Below are positions 1 to 6,939 of a stretch of 19,818 bases of DNA, piece after piece. Source of the DNA: JAWXUC01 sp044432975 (lineage in GTDB: Bacteria; Pseudomonadota; Alphaproteobacteria; RF32; CAG-239); contig JAWXUC010000018.1 in the NCBI GenBank assembly GCA_044432975.1, positions 1 to 19,818 of the forward strand. The letters run 5' to 3'. Position 1 is the stretch's first letter; every line of letters starts with the position of its first letter. Position numbers and translations under genes: made by a program. The notes under the pieces are model-generated. The model did not search any database. It was given only the letters and a program-made list of their open reading frames with translations, and was not told the DNA's origin.

Positions 1-80
1 TTTTGTTTTTTGAATTTATTTTTATTTATGAAGTGTAGTGGACTACAGTTTATAAATAAAAATAAAGAACAAAAAGCAAA
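1..80. repeat. long imperfect AT-rich palindrome
   Basis: Arms at 1-29 and 52-80 are reverse complements with few mismatches (the inner 15 bases, 15-29 against 52-66, match perfectly). At the centre TGTAGT (34-39) pairs with ACTACA (42-47). It may be cut by the window edge. It could be a miniature-element remnant or a read-through terminator of a gene lying to the left; the sequence does not decide. Confidence 0.55.
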
Positions 81-144
81 AGACGAGCAAAGGGATTCTA
101 TCTTTTCGTAAAATGGTCTAAAAGAGGCTATAGACCAATAAAAA

Positions 145-182
145 CAAAAAAAGCATCATGTAAAAACCATGATGCTTTTTTT
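145..182 (+). terminator. rho-independent terminator, probably bidirectional
   Basis: A perfect 10-bp stem (151-160 with 168-177) with a 7-nt loop is followed by a T run on the right and preceded by an A run on the left, so it can stop transcription in both directions. A further 7-bp hairpin, TGGTCTA (114-120) with TAGACCA (131-137), lies just upstream. The transcript it ends starts outside the window or is a short RNA from 80-150. Confidence 0.75.
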
Positions 183-239
183 ATGCAAATATTGAAACCT
201 CATCTCTCCTTATTATATATATGCACAAGGAGAATAAAT

Positions 240-1856
240 ATGAGAGTTGTAATAGTTGGTGGCGGTGCAGGTGGTGCAAGTTGCGCAGCCAGATTAAGAA
301 GACTAGATGATAAAGCAGAAATAATTATTTTAGAAAAAACAAAAGAGAACTCAATCGCAAATTGCGCAATACCTTATTATATTGGCGATGTTGTTAAAGA
401 TAAAAAAGATATGCAAGCAATTTCAAAAGATGCATTCTTAAAAATGTTTAATGTTGATGTCCGCCTTAATAAAGAAGTTATAGAAATCAATCCAAAAAAG
501 AAAACAGTTACCACAACAGATGAAGAAACAATCAGCTATGACAAGTTGGTTTTATCTGTTGGATTAACTCCAATGATTCCAGAAATCAGTGGTTTGGAGT
601 TGATTCCTCATTTTCCAGTTAAAACATTAAAAGATGCTAATGATATAAAAAGATTTATAGAAAAAAAGAAGCCAAAATCTGTTGCGGTGCTAGGCGGAGG
701 TTTTATTGGTATTGAAATGGCAGAAAATTTACATAATTTAGGGCTTAAAACCAGTATAATAGATGCCGCACAACAAATTTTGCCGCCAGTTGATGTTGAT
801 ATTGTCTATGGTCTTCAAAAACATATAAAAGAAAAAGGCATAAATCTGGTTTTAGGACACGGAGTCAAAGAAATAACCGATGGCGGAGTTGTAATGGCAA
901 GTGGAGAATTTGTTGTTGCAGATATGATTATTTTGTCGTTGGGGATGTATGCAGATATAGAAATGGTGAAAAATGCAAAAATAGAAACTTTAGATAATTC
1001 AGTGCTAGTAAATGAATATATGCAGACAAACTTTGAAGATATTTACGCTTGTGGCGATAGTGTTGCGGTTTTAGATATTGTTTCTGGTAATTATAAAAGA
1101 ATGGGCTTGGCAGGTCCAGCCAATAGGCAAGGGCGCTTAATTGCAGATTGTATTGCGGGAGAAAAATATCCTTATAAGGGCTCGCAAGGTACGGGGATTG
1201 TCAAAGTATTTGATATGTCTGTTGCATTTTGTGGAAACAATGAAAAACAGTTAAGAGATGAAAAGATTGAGTACGATAAAATGATTGTTGTTGGTTCTTC
1301 TCATGCTGGTTATTATCCAAATTCAGAACAAATAAATATGAAAGTCCTCTATGATGAAGATGGAAGAATTTTAGGTGCTCAGGCAGTAGGCAAGACAGGT
1401 ATAGATAAAAGAATAGATATAATAGCTTCAATAATGCGTCTTAACGGAACAGTTGAAGATTTAAGAGATGCAGAATTATGTTATGCACCGCCATATTCTG
1501 GAGCAAAAGATATTATAAATTTAATGGGAATGGCGATTCAAAATGCTCGTCAAAACCTTGTAAGACCATATTTTGATAATAGTTTTGATGGCTTTTTTGT
1601 GGTAGACGTTAGGCCAAAAGAGATTTATAATCAAGGACATATTCCATTTGCTTTAAATATTCCTTTTATAGATTTAAAATCAAGACTTTCAGAGATTCCT
1701 AAAGATGCCAGAATTTTAGTTCATTGTACCATTGGCAGAACAAGTTATATGGCATCAAGAATATTGCTTGCAAATGGCTTTAAAGAGGTGTATAGCTATG
1801 CTGGAGGGTGGCGTCAATACCTGTGGCAAGAGCAAAATCCATTAATTGCTGCATAA
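240..1856 (+). CDS. CoA-disulfide reductase with C-terminal rhodanese domain
   Basis: This is a 538-residue FAD/NAD(P)H oxidoreductase of the CoA-disulfide reductase/NADH oxidase family, which reduces disulfides or polysulfides of CoA in the cytoplasm. Visible are the FAD-binding GGGAGG (residues 7-12), the redox cysteine in NCAIPYYIG (C42), the nucleotide-binding LGGGFIG (151-157), an ACGDS FAD motif near 283, and the family motifs HAGYYP and YAPPYSGAKD. The last ~95 residues are a rhodanese domain with its cysteine in HCTIGR (C496), so this is the CoADR-rhodanese fusion type, linked to sulfane sulfur handling. The start was chosen at the ATG at 240, which has AAGGAG at 227-232; an in-frame ATG at 183 lies in the terminator T run. 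A possible promoter is TTGAAA (192) with an AT-rich -10 near 214-221. Exact substrate is not decided by sequence. Confidence 0.9.
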   Translation: MRVVIVGGGAGGASCAARLRRLDDKAEIIILEKTKENSIANCAIPYYIGDVVKDKKDMQAISKDAFLKMFNVDVRLNKEVIEINPKKKTVTTTDEETISYDKLVLSVGLTPMIPEISGLELIPHFPVKTLKDANDIKRFIEKKKPKSVAVLGGGFIGIEMAENLHNLGLKTSIIDAAQQILPPVDVDIVYGLQKHIKEKGINLVLGHGVKEITDGGVVMASGEFVVADMIILSLGMYADIEMVKNAKIETLDNSVLVNEYMQTNFEDIYACGDSVAVLDIVSGNYKRMGLAGPANRQGRLIADCIAGEKYPYKGSQGTGIVKVFDMSVAFCGNNEKQLRDEKIEYDKMIVVGSSHAGYYPNSEQINMKVLYDEDGRILGAQAVGKTGIDKRIDIIASIMRLNGTVEDLRDAELCYAPPYSGAKDIINLMGMAIQNARQNLVRPYFDNSFDGFFVVDVRPKEIYNQGHIPFALNIPFIDLKSRLSEIPKDARILVHCTIGRTSYMASRILLANGFKEVYSYAGGWRQYLWQEQNPLIAA

Positions 1857-1891
1857 AAGCAAAAAAAGTTACATTTTTCTTAAAACAGTGG

Positions 1892-1919
1892 TTGACATAT
1901 AAAAAACTTAACATATAAT
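1892..1919 (+). promoter_or_regulatory. sigma70-type promoter of rpsM-rpsK-rpoA
   Basis: TTGACA (1892-1897), 16-bp spacer, TATAAT (1914-1919): both boxes match consensus exactly. The predicted leader (from about 1926) begins with an 8-bp hairpin, 1929-1936 with 1944-1951, a possible site for autogenous ribosomal-protein control. This promoter makes the unit independent of any spc-type operon. Confidence 0.85.
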
Positions 1920-1981
1920 CCGCCTTAATTTTGAAAGTGGTGATTTCAAAAACAATAATAATTTTAAAATGGAGAAAAGAT

Positions 1982-2350
1982 TTGGCTCGTATAGCTGGTG
2001 TAAATATTCCAACCGCCAAAAAGGTAGAGATAGCTTTGACATACATTTATGGTATTGGAAGAAAAGTTGCAAAAGATATTTGCAAAAAAGTAGGAATTGC
2101 CGATTCGGTAAGAGTTCATGAATTATCTGAAGACGATGTGGCAAAAATTAGAGAAGAAATCGATAACAACGTTTTGGTTGAAGGTGAACTTCGCCGTGAA
2201 GTTGGTGTTAATATTAAGCGTTTAATGGATCTTGGTTGTTACCGTGGTTTAAGACACAGAAAAGGCTTGCCTGTTCGTGGTCAAAGCACAAAACAAAATG
2301 CAAGAACTCGTAAGGGTAAACGCAAAACTGTAGCAAATAAGAAGAAATAG
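1982..2350 (+). CDS. rpsM: 30S ribosomal protein S13
   Basis: S13 binds the head of the 30S subunit and contacts tRNA and the 50S bridge. The protein starts (M)ARIAGVNIP and ends with the basic GLRHRKGLPVRGQ and NARTRKG tail, all family hallmarks. The start is TTG at 1982, not the upstream in-frame ATG at 1931: GGAG at 1971-1974 is 7 nt from the TTG, and the resulting 122 residues match usual S13 length, whereas the 17 extra residues from 1931 fall in the leader hairpin. It is the first gene of the unit; its stop codon overlaps the ribosome-binding site of rpsK. Confidence 0.96.
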   Translation: MARIAGVNIPTAKKVEIALTYIYGIGRKVAKDICKKVGIADSVRVHELSEDDVAKIREEIDNNVLVEGELRREVGVNIKRLMDLGCYRGLRHRKGLPVRGQSTKQNARTRKGKRKTVANKKK

Positions 2351-2360
2351 GTGATATAAA

Positions 2361-2753
2361 ATGGCAAAAGCAACTACACAACGTGTTAAGAAAAAAGAAA
2401 AGAAGAATATTACTTCTGGTGTTGCACACATTGATTCTTCTTTTAATAATACAAGAGTTACAATTACAGATGCTCAAGGCAATGCTGTATCATGGTCAAC
2501 AGCTGGTGCTCAAGGTTTTAAAGGTTCTAGAAAATCTACTCCTTATGCAGCTCAAATTGCAGCAGAAGATGCTGGTAAAAAAGCTTTAGAACATGGCATG
2601 AAAACTCTTGAAGTTGAAGTTAAAGGACCAGGAACTGGTCGTGAATCTGCAATCAGAGCATTGCAAGCAATTGGTTTTACAATTACTCTTATTAAAGATG
2701 TAACTCCAATGCCTCACAATGGTTGTAGAATGAAGAAAAGAAGAAGAGTATAA
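2361..2753 (+). CDS. rpsK: 30S ribosomal protein S11
   Basis: S11 forms part of the 30S platform near the mRNA exit. Recognised from HIDSSFNNTRVTITD, GFKGSRKSTPYAAQ, GPGTGRESAIRAL and the C-terminal PHNGCRMKKRRRV (the family more often has a CRPPKRRRV-type end; a minor variation). Length, 130 residues, is typical. AGGTGA (2349-2354) overlaps the rpsM stop codon and suggests translational coupling. An 84-bp gap to rpoA contains no T-tract terminator. Confidence 0.97.
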   Translation: MAKATTQRVKKKEKKNITSGVAHIDSSFNNTRVTITDAQGNAVSWSTAGAQGFKGSRKSTPYAAQIAAEDAGKKALEHGMKTLEVEVKGPGTGRESAIRALQAIGFTITLIKDVTPMPHNGCRMKKRRRV

Positions 2754-2837
2754 GCCTAGCGCTTATGCTCTTTACCCTCTTGGGTTTATTATTAAATAAA
2801 AACGTACGTACATATTTTATTAAAAAGGATTTGAACC

Positions 2838-3851
2838 GTGATTCAAAAAAATTGGCAAGAACTTATTAAACCAACAAACTTATCAGTTTCAGAGTTGGGA
2901 GATTCAAATAAGGCAAAAATCGTTGTAGAACCTTTAGAAAGAGGTTTTGGTTTAACTCTAGGTAACGCTTTAAGAAGGATTTTATTATCTTCTTTGCAAG
3001 GTGGTGCTGTGTATGCGGTTAAAATTTCAGGCGTTTTGCATGAATTTTCAACAATTCCTGGTGTTATGGAAGATGTTACAGAAATAATCTTAAATATTAA
3101 AGGTTTGGCTGTTGCAGCTCATACAGAAACTTCAAAAACAATGACTTTAAAAGCAGAAGGACCTTGTGTTGTTACTGCAGAAATGATTGAAACAGGTCAT
3201 GATGTTGAAATTAAAAACCCAAATCATGTAATTTGTACTTTAGACAAAGGTGCAAAAATTGATATGGAACTTTTTGTTAATACTGGAAAAGGTTATATCC
3301 CAGCATCTCAAAGCAAACCTGCTGATGCTACAATCGGATACATTCCTGTTGATGCAATTTATTCACCAGTTAAAAAAGTTTCTTACAAAGTAGATAACGC
3401 TCGTGTTGAACAAATTACTGACTATGATAAATTGACAATGGTTATCGAAACAAATGGTGTTATTACTCCAGAAGATGCAATTGCATTGTCTGCTAGAATC
3501 TTACAAGATCAATTAAAACCATTTATCAACTTTGATGAACCAGAAGAAGAAGTTGCTTCTGTTGAAGAAGAATTACCATTCAATAAAAACTTACTTAAAA
3601 GAGTTGAAGAACTTGAACTTTCTGTTCGTTCTGCAAACTGCTTGAAAAATGACAGTATTTTATATATTGGTGATTTGGTTCAAAAAACAGAAAGCGAAAT
3701 GTTAAGAACACCAAACTTTGGTAGAAAATCTTTGAATGAAATCAAAGAAGTTCTAGGCAAATTAGGATTACATTTAGGAATGGATGTAGTAGGTTGGCCA
3801 CCAGAGAATATTGAAGACTTAGTTAAAAAAGTTGACGATGGTAACTTCTAA
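2838..3851 (+). CDS. rpoA: DNA-directed RNA polymerase subunit alpha
   Basis: The alpha subunit dimerises to nucleate core RNA polymerase and, through its C-terminal domain, contacts UP elements and activators. The N-terminal domain shows the ERGFGLTLGNALRRILLSS dimer helix; the C-terminal domain shows VRSANCLK (the DNA-binding determinant), YIGDLVQ, TPNFGRKSLNEIKEVL and a WPPENI end. At 337 residues it is full length. Translation starts at GTG 2838, with AAGGA (2825-2829) 8 nt upstream. It is the last gene of its unit: a strong terminator follows 8 bp after the stop codon, so rplQ, normally its operon partner, is transcribed separately. Confidence 0.97.
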   Translation: MIQKNWQELIKPTNLSVSELGDSNKAKIVVEPLERGFGLTLGNALRRILLSSLQGGAVYAVKISGVLHEFSTIPGVMEDVTEIILNIKGLAVAAHTETSKTMTLKAEGPCVVTAEMIETGHDVEIKNPNHVICTLDKGAKIDMELFVNTGKGYIPASQSKPADATIGYIPVDAIYSPVKKVSYKVDNARVEQITDYDKLTMVIETNGVITPEDAIALSARILQDQLKPFINFDEPEEEVASVEEELPFNKNLLKRVEELELSVRSANCLKNDSILYIGDLVQKTESEMLRTPNFGRKSLNEIKEVLGKLGLHLGMDVVGWPPENIEDLVKKVDDGNF

Positions 3852-3859
3852 TTAAAATA

Positions 3860-3890
3860 AAAAACCTCCTTAATCGGAGGTTTTTATTTA
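3860..3890 (+). terminator. rpoA terminator
   Basis: AAAAACCTCC (3860-3869) pairs with GGAGGTTTTT (3876-3885) around a 6-nt loop, immediately after rpoA. It closes the rpsM-rpsK-rpoA unit. Confidence 0.9.
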
Positions 3891-3921
3891 TGTGATTGTT
3901 ATAAATCAGTAAATGTCATGC

Positions 3922-3944
3922 AGCCCATAAAGAATTTATGGGCT
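3922..3944. repeat. 10-bp perfect hairpin in the rpoA-rplQ gap
   Basis: AGCCCATAAA (3922-3931) and TTTATGGGCT (3935-3944) are perfect complements around GAA. No T run follows, so it is not a standard terminator. The 3886-4280 stretch has no gene; it is a mosaic of this hairpin and the two repeats listed next. Confidence 0.6.
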
Positions 3945-4034
3945 AAGGCATCTTCATATTTTGAAATGCTTTTAAATCCCTTTAACCTAAAAGAGCATGA
4001 AGGCAATTATTTGCACTTGCAAAATATCATCACA

Positions 4035-4060
4035 CGTCATTGCGAGCGAAGCGCGGCAAT
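4035..4060. repeat. single arm of the GTCATTGCGAGC dumbbell repeat
   Basis: The 26-bp stretch starting CGTCATTGCGAGCG and ending GCGGCAAT matches the left arm of the complete element at 6981-7066 and folds into a G+C-rich hairpin. The partner arm is missing here, so this is a half copy. Confidence 0.7.
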
Positions 4061-4104
4061 TCAACCTGATAATATAGCTAAATGATTATGTTTTGCGCAA
4101 AAAA

Positions 4105-4190
4105 TGTAGGGGAGAACTGCGTTCTCCCGACAATAAATATCCTTTTTTCATTGCCTTAAGGCAATATGGCGAACCCACTTCACCCCTACA
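4105..4190. repeat. 86-bp miniature inverted-repeat element
   Basis: Ends TGTAGGGGAGAA (4105-4116) and TTCACCCCTACA (4179-4190) are inverted repeats matching at 11 of 12 positions. Inside are a hairpin, GGGAGAAC (4110-4117) with GTTCTCCC (4121-4128), and a perfect 16-bp palindrome, 4150-4165. It has no coding capacity. A partial relative of the left end lies at 6408-6436. Confidence 0.6.
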
Positions 4191-4273
4191 AATCAACGAT
4201 AAGTACAATCAATTAATTTGTGATTGGCTATAAATATATAATCATTTTAATTTTATAAAAAGCAAAAAAACAC

Positions 4274-4301
4274 TTGCATTTTAATATATTGAAGTTATAT
4301 T
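4274..4301 (+). promoter_or_regulatory. promoter of rplQ
   Basis: TTGCAT (4274-4279), 16-bp spacer, TATATT (4296-4301). Transcription from about 4308 gives a leader of roughly 108 nt that can pair ATTGGT (4330-4335) with ACCAAT downstream and holds a short reading frame (next entry). Confidence 0.7.
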
Positions 4302-4344
4302 GCACCCACTAAAAGAGTTTTAGACTCTAATTGGTTTGGTATTT

Positions 4345-4419
4345 ATGAAGGTAGTACCAATGATTAATATTTATATACTTTGCCCTGCAAGGTACAACAA
4401 TGAAAGGAATAAGCCATGA
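4345..4419 (+). CDS. possible 24-codon upstream reading frame coupled to rplQ
   Basis: An ATG at 4345 opens 24 codons (peptide MKVVPMINIYILCPARYNNE plus four more residues) whose TGA (4417-4419) overlaps the rplQ start as ATGA. Such an overlap usually marks translational coupling. There is no clear Shine-Dalgarno before 4345, so it may be chance; no similarity is recognised. Confidence 0.25.
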   Translation: MKVVPMINIYILCPARYNNERNKP

Positions 4420-4973
4420 GACATGGTATGAAACAAAAAAAATTCTCAATGACAACTTCTCAAAGAAGAGCTTTGTTTTCAAATTTAACAAATGCAGTTA
4501 TTACACACGAACAAATTACATTAACTTTACCAAGAGCAAAAGCGCTTAGAACTTTTGTTGATAGCATGATTACATTATCAAAAAAAGGTGATTTATCTGC
4601 ACGTCGTCAAGCAATTGCATTTTTGCGTGATAAAGATGTTGTAAGAAAATTATTTTCAACTTTAGCTGAACGTTATCAAGAAAGAAACGGCGGATACTCT
4701 AGAGTATTAAAAGCTGGTTTCAGACACGGTGATTGTGCTCCTATGGCTATTTTTGAATTAGTAGACAGAGATGTTACTGCAAAAGGCGCTAAAGATATTG
4801 AACGTGTTGCAGAAGAAAAAGCAATGATTGAAGCTATGAACAAAGGCGAAGAAGTTGTAGCTCCAAAAAAAGAAGCTAAAAAAGCTCTAGTAAACAAAGT
4901 TAAAAAAGATGCTGGCGCAAAAGTTAAAAACAAAACAGAAAAAAAAGTAGAAGCAAGAATTAAAGCTATCTAA
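4416..4973 (+). CDS. rplQ: 50S ribosomal protein L17 with long lysine-rich tail
   Basis: L17 lies near the polypeptide exit side of the 50S subunit. The first ~120 residues are standard: MRHGMKQKKFSMTTSQRRAL, NAVITHEQITLTLPRAK, LRTFVDSMITLSKKGDL, GGYSRVLKAGFRHGDCAPMA, FELVDRD. The remaining ~60 residues form an alanine/lysine-rich extension, giving 185 residues against about 127 in Escherichia coli. ATG 4416 has AAAGGA (4403-4408) 7 nt upstream. It is separated from rpoA by a terminator, repeats and its own promoter, an unusual arrangement for this pair. Confidence 0.96.
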   Translation: MRHGMKQKKFSMTTSQRRALFSNLTNAVITHEQITLTLPRAKALRTFVDSMITLSKKGDLSARRQAIAFLRDKDVVRKLFSTLAERYQERNGGYSRVLKAGFRHGDCAPMAIFELVDRDVTAKGAKDIERVAEEKAMIEAMNKGEEVVAPKKEAKKALVNKVKKDAGAKVKNKTEKKVEARIKAI

Positions 4974-4994
4974 TTTCAAGTTTTGAAATAAAAC

Positions 4995-5024
4995 AAAAAG
5001 GCTGTGTTCATCACAGCCTTTTTT
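4995..5024 (+). terminator. bidirectional terminator between rplQ and the HEKKH gene
   Basis: A 12-bp stem, 4995-5006 with 5012-5023, around TTCAT, with an A run on the left and T run on the right. It serves rplQ on the plus strand and the convergent minus-strand gene ending at 5049. Confidence 0.9.
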
Positions 5025-5048
5025 ATTATCTTAAATTGCTTGTTTAAT

Positions 5049-6344
5049 TTAAAGTGTTAATCCTTTTGTTTTTGAAGTGTTTTTTATTTTGCTTCTTTTT
5101 GCGATTTTTCTTGCTTGTTTTAATGTTTCTTCATCTATACCTAATTTTTTTAACTTTTCTTTTAAAGGAATAAGTTTTCTACTTTCAGTCATATTTGATT
5201 GTGCTAAAATCATAGAATCTCGCCAAGGCATAACTTCTTTTAATTCTTTTGGCACAAGAGGTTGTCTTTTTTTTCCGATATTAACTGAAAAATAGATATC
5301 TAATCTTTTGTTATAATCATCACTATCTGTTTCAATGTCAAATGCTGGTGTAAAAAGAACATGATTTTCAATAGATTTTAATACCTGAGAACCGCTAAAA
5401 GCACTATATGCTGCAGAATTGCACCTTACCCAATAATTAAGCACATGATTATTAATATGATTTATATTAGATAATTGTTTGTCTTTATCTTCAGTTTCTT
5501 TGTCTTTTATTTTATGTATTTTAACATAGCTTCTAAAAATGTCATCAAAATCAGATAAGTCTTCAGGGTATCCTCTTTTTCTATATTCTTTTGCATAAAC
5601 AAAAAATTCTTCTCTTCTTGCAGAAATTTCATCAGCTCTATTTAAGAACCCTGTTTCTGCTGTTGAACAAGAATTTTTGGGTTTGTTATTGGCTAAGTTT
5701 TCATTTTCATGATTTTTTTCAGCTACAGCATTAAAAGCATGTTTTTTTTCATGAATAAAAATTGCTTTAGCTTCTAGCTCTGAGGGAATAATATGTTTTT
5801 GTTTTTCTATAAAATCTTTTAGCTCTTGAGAGGTATCATCAAGTAAAGTTTTATCTAAAGCAATAATGGTAGACGCAACTTTTATTATATTTTGATACGG
5901 ATTATGCCCACCTAAAGTTTTTGTTGCATTTGTTTTTTTACCATCTTTAGAATATATTGCATATTGATTGTTTTCATCTTTTTTTATTATATATTCATTA
6001 ACATCTCTTTCAAATATGTAACCTGCTTCTTTAAGCTCTTCTTCAATTTCATCATCATTAATAATAATATCATCAGATTTCAATATTACATTTTCTAAAT
6101 CTGTTTCTACAGGGATAGAAAGTTCGTTTCTAAAGCCTTCAGGGCTAAACGTGTGCTCTTTTTGAATGAAATCACTAGAGTAAGAACTAAGCTCAGGGTT
6201 GATGTTTGGATAAGCTGATTTGTTGTTTTTATATTCTTCATAAGAGCTGGGAAATTGTGTTGGAACATTAGGATTAATAATAACATAGCAAATGTCATTA
6301 TTGCTAAATAAATGAGAATTGTTTACCTGAAAAAATTTCTGCAT
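5049..6344 (-). CDS. unknown protein with HEKKH zinc-protease-like motif
   Basis: This 431-residue protein is not recognised as a named family. It has HEKKH at residues 198-202 (HExxH, the zinc-binding motif of metallopeptidases) within IFIHEKKHAFNAV, and RADEISARREEF at 236-247, whose E239, 37 residues on, could be a third zinc ligand as in gluzincins. The N-terminal ~190 residues are acidic and poor in known motifs; the C-terminus is strongly basic. No signal peptide or membrane segment is visible, so it is either cytoplasmic or exported by a leaderless route. The ATG at 6344 has AGGAG at about 6354-6358 and a strong promoter. Being monocistronic next to repeats suggests an accessory gene. 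Peptidase activity is inferred only from the motif. Confidence 0.6.
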   Translation of the reverse strand: MQKFFQVNNSHLFSNNDICYVIINPNVPTQFPSSYEEYKNNKSAYPNINPELSSYSSDFIQKEHTFSPEGFRNELSIPVETDLENVILKSDDIIINDDEIEEELKEAGYIFERDVNEYIIKKDENNQYAIYSKDGKKTNATKTLGGHNPYQNIIKVASTIIALDKTLLDDTSQELKDFIEKQKHIIPSELEAKAIFIHEKKHAFNAVAEKNHENENLANNKPKNSCSTAETGFLNRADEISARREEFFVYAKEYRKRGYPEDLSDFDDIFRSYVKIHKIKDKETEDKDKQLSNINHINNHVLNYWVRCNSAAYSAFSGSQVLKSIENHVLFTPAFDIETDSDDYNKRLDIYFSVNIGKKRQPLVPKELKEVMPWRDSMILAQSNMTESRKLIPLKEKLKKLGIDEETLKQARKIAKRSKIKNTSKTKGLTL

Positions 6345-6367
6345 TATAAATGTCTCCTATATAGACT

Positions 6368-6396
6368 ATTATATCATAAAAATATTTTTTTTGCAA
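6368..6396 (-). promoter_or_regulatory. promoter of the HEKKH-protein gene
   Basis: On the minus strand: TTGCAA (6396-6391), 17-bp spacer, TATAAT (6373-6368). Predicted start near 6361 leaves a very short leader before the ATG at 6344. Confidence 0.8.
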
Positions 6397-6407
6397 ATAA
6401 TATAAGA

Positions 6408-6436
6408 GTAGGGGAGAACTGTGTTCTCCCACCAAT
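6408..6436. repeat. GTAGGGG-type hairpin repeat
   Basis: GGGAGAAC (6412-6419) pairs with GTTCTCCC (6423-6430); the flanks (GTAGGGG before, CAATAAAT after) match the left end of the 4105-4190 element. A more distant relative with the same flanks is at 10569-10600. Confidence 0.6.
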
Positions 6437-6439
6437 AAA

Positions 6440-6496
6440 TTATTTATCAACTTCAGCTTTATACGCAGCCGCAAGTTGTTGTAGTCTATTTTGCAA
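6440..6496 (-). pseudogene. truncated copy of the 51-residue gene's 3' end
   Basis: Read on the minus strand, these 19 codons give LQNRLQQLAAAYKAEVDK and a stop, almost the same as the last codons of the gene at 6601-6756 (LQNRLQQLAAAYKAEAEK). The copies differ at a few bases but keep frame. Nothing upstream of the fragment matches the gene; the sequence is replaced by the palindromic element at 6504-6600. It is therefore the stump of a duplicated gene. Confidence 0.65.
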
Positions 6497-6503
6497 GACA
6501 AAA

Positions 6504-6600
6504 ACTCTCTGTCATTGCGGGCGACGACCCGCAATCCAGTCAAAAATATAGCCATATAATTATACTAGATTGCGGATCAAGTCCGCAATGACAAAGAGTG
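6504..6600. repeat. dumbbell palindromic element, copy 1
   Basis: Outer inverted repeats (6504-6520 and 6583-6599, one mismatch) enclose two hairpins: ATTGCGGG with CCCGCAAT in the left arm and ATTGCGGA with TCCGCAAT in the right arm. The preceding 23 bp (6487-6509) recur exactly before copy 2. It sits between the gene stump and the intact 51-codon gene. Confidence 0.75.
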
Positions 6601-6756
6601 CTATTTTTCTGCTTCAGCCTTATATGCAGCCGCAAGTTGTTGTAGTCTATTTTGCAAATGTGATAATAATCTTTCGGCTTCATTATAAGTAATTTCAAAA
6701 TTAGTTTTTTCATTGGGCTTAATATTTTCCCACTTAAATTTTCGTTTTTTCTTCAT
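6601..6756 (-). CDS. small unknown protein (51 residues)
   Basis: The protein starts MKKKRKFKWENIKPNEKTNF and ends in a helical, coiled-coil-like stretch with LLSHLQNRLQQL. It is not recognised. The start at 6756 is chosen because GGAG (6765-6768) lies 8 nt upstream; an in-frame ATG at 6840 would translate through a terminator-like hairpin and is less likely. The gene lies directly behind the structured RNA of 6776-6939, which may act as its leader, and a truncated second copy of its 3' end lies at 6440-6496, which supports it being a real coding unit. Confidence 0.5.
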   Translation of the reverse strand: MKKKRKFKWENIKPNEKTNFEITYNEAERLLSHLQNRLQQLAAAYKAEAEK

Positions 6757-6775
6757 CTGTTTTACTCCAATTATT

Positions 6776-6807
6776 GTTAAAAATAAAACCACCATAAAAA
6801 ATGGTGG
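6776..6807 (-). terminator. terminator-like hairpin before the 51-residue gene
   Basis: On the minus strand CCACCAT (6807-6801), a T5 loop and ATGGTGG (6795-6789) are followed by TTTTATTTTT. It ends the small RNA or attenuates transcription into the gene starting at 6756. Confidence 0.7.
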
Positions 6808-6939
6808 TGGAGCAACAAACTGCATTTGGACAGTCGCCATTCTTCGTACTTAAAAGTCTTATTCCTGGCACTCCACCTTGCGATGGAACCCAAATGAGAT
6901 GCTTGTTGACACCATTCTCTACCTTTAGAGAACAGTGCC
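6776..6939 (-). ncRNA. unrecognised structured RNA, small RNA or leader
   Basis: A minus-strand promoter (6940-6967) and the terminator at 6776-6807 delimit a transcript of about 155-160 nt. Near its 5' end is a 7-bp hairpin (6915-6921 with 6926-6932, loop of 4). The body can fold as a long rod: 6910-6913 with 6806-6809, 6903-6908 with 6813-6818, 6890-6896 with 6823-6829, 6880-6883 with 6834-6837. A competing pairing, AGTGCCA (6934-6940) with TGGCACT (6866-6872), excludes the rod but needs a start point closer to the -10 box than usual. A rod of this size recalls 6S RNA in shape only; no sequence match to 6S, SRP or a known riboswitch is claimed. Confidence 0.5.

Noticed and set aside
6304..6555. 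83-codon minus-strand frame and 79-codon plus-strand frame around the repeats
   Set aside because: Both consist of promoter, hairpin repeat and dumbbell sequence with no ribosome-binding site or protein-like composition.
6776..6939. SRP (4.5S) or 6S RNA assignment
   Set aside because: The SRP GGAAG-type apical loop is not present, and rod shape alone is not enough for 6S.
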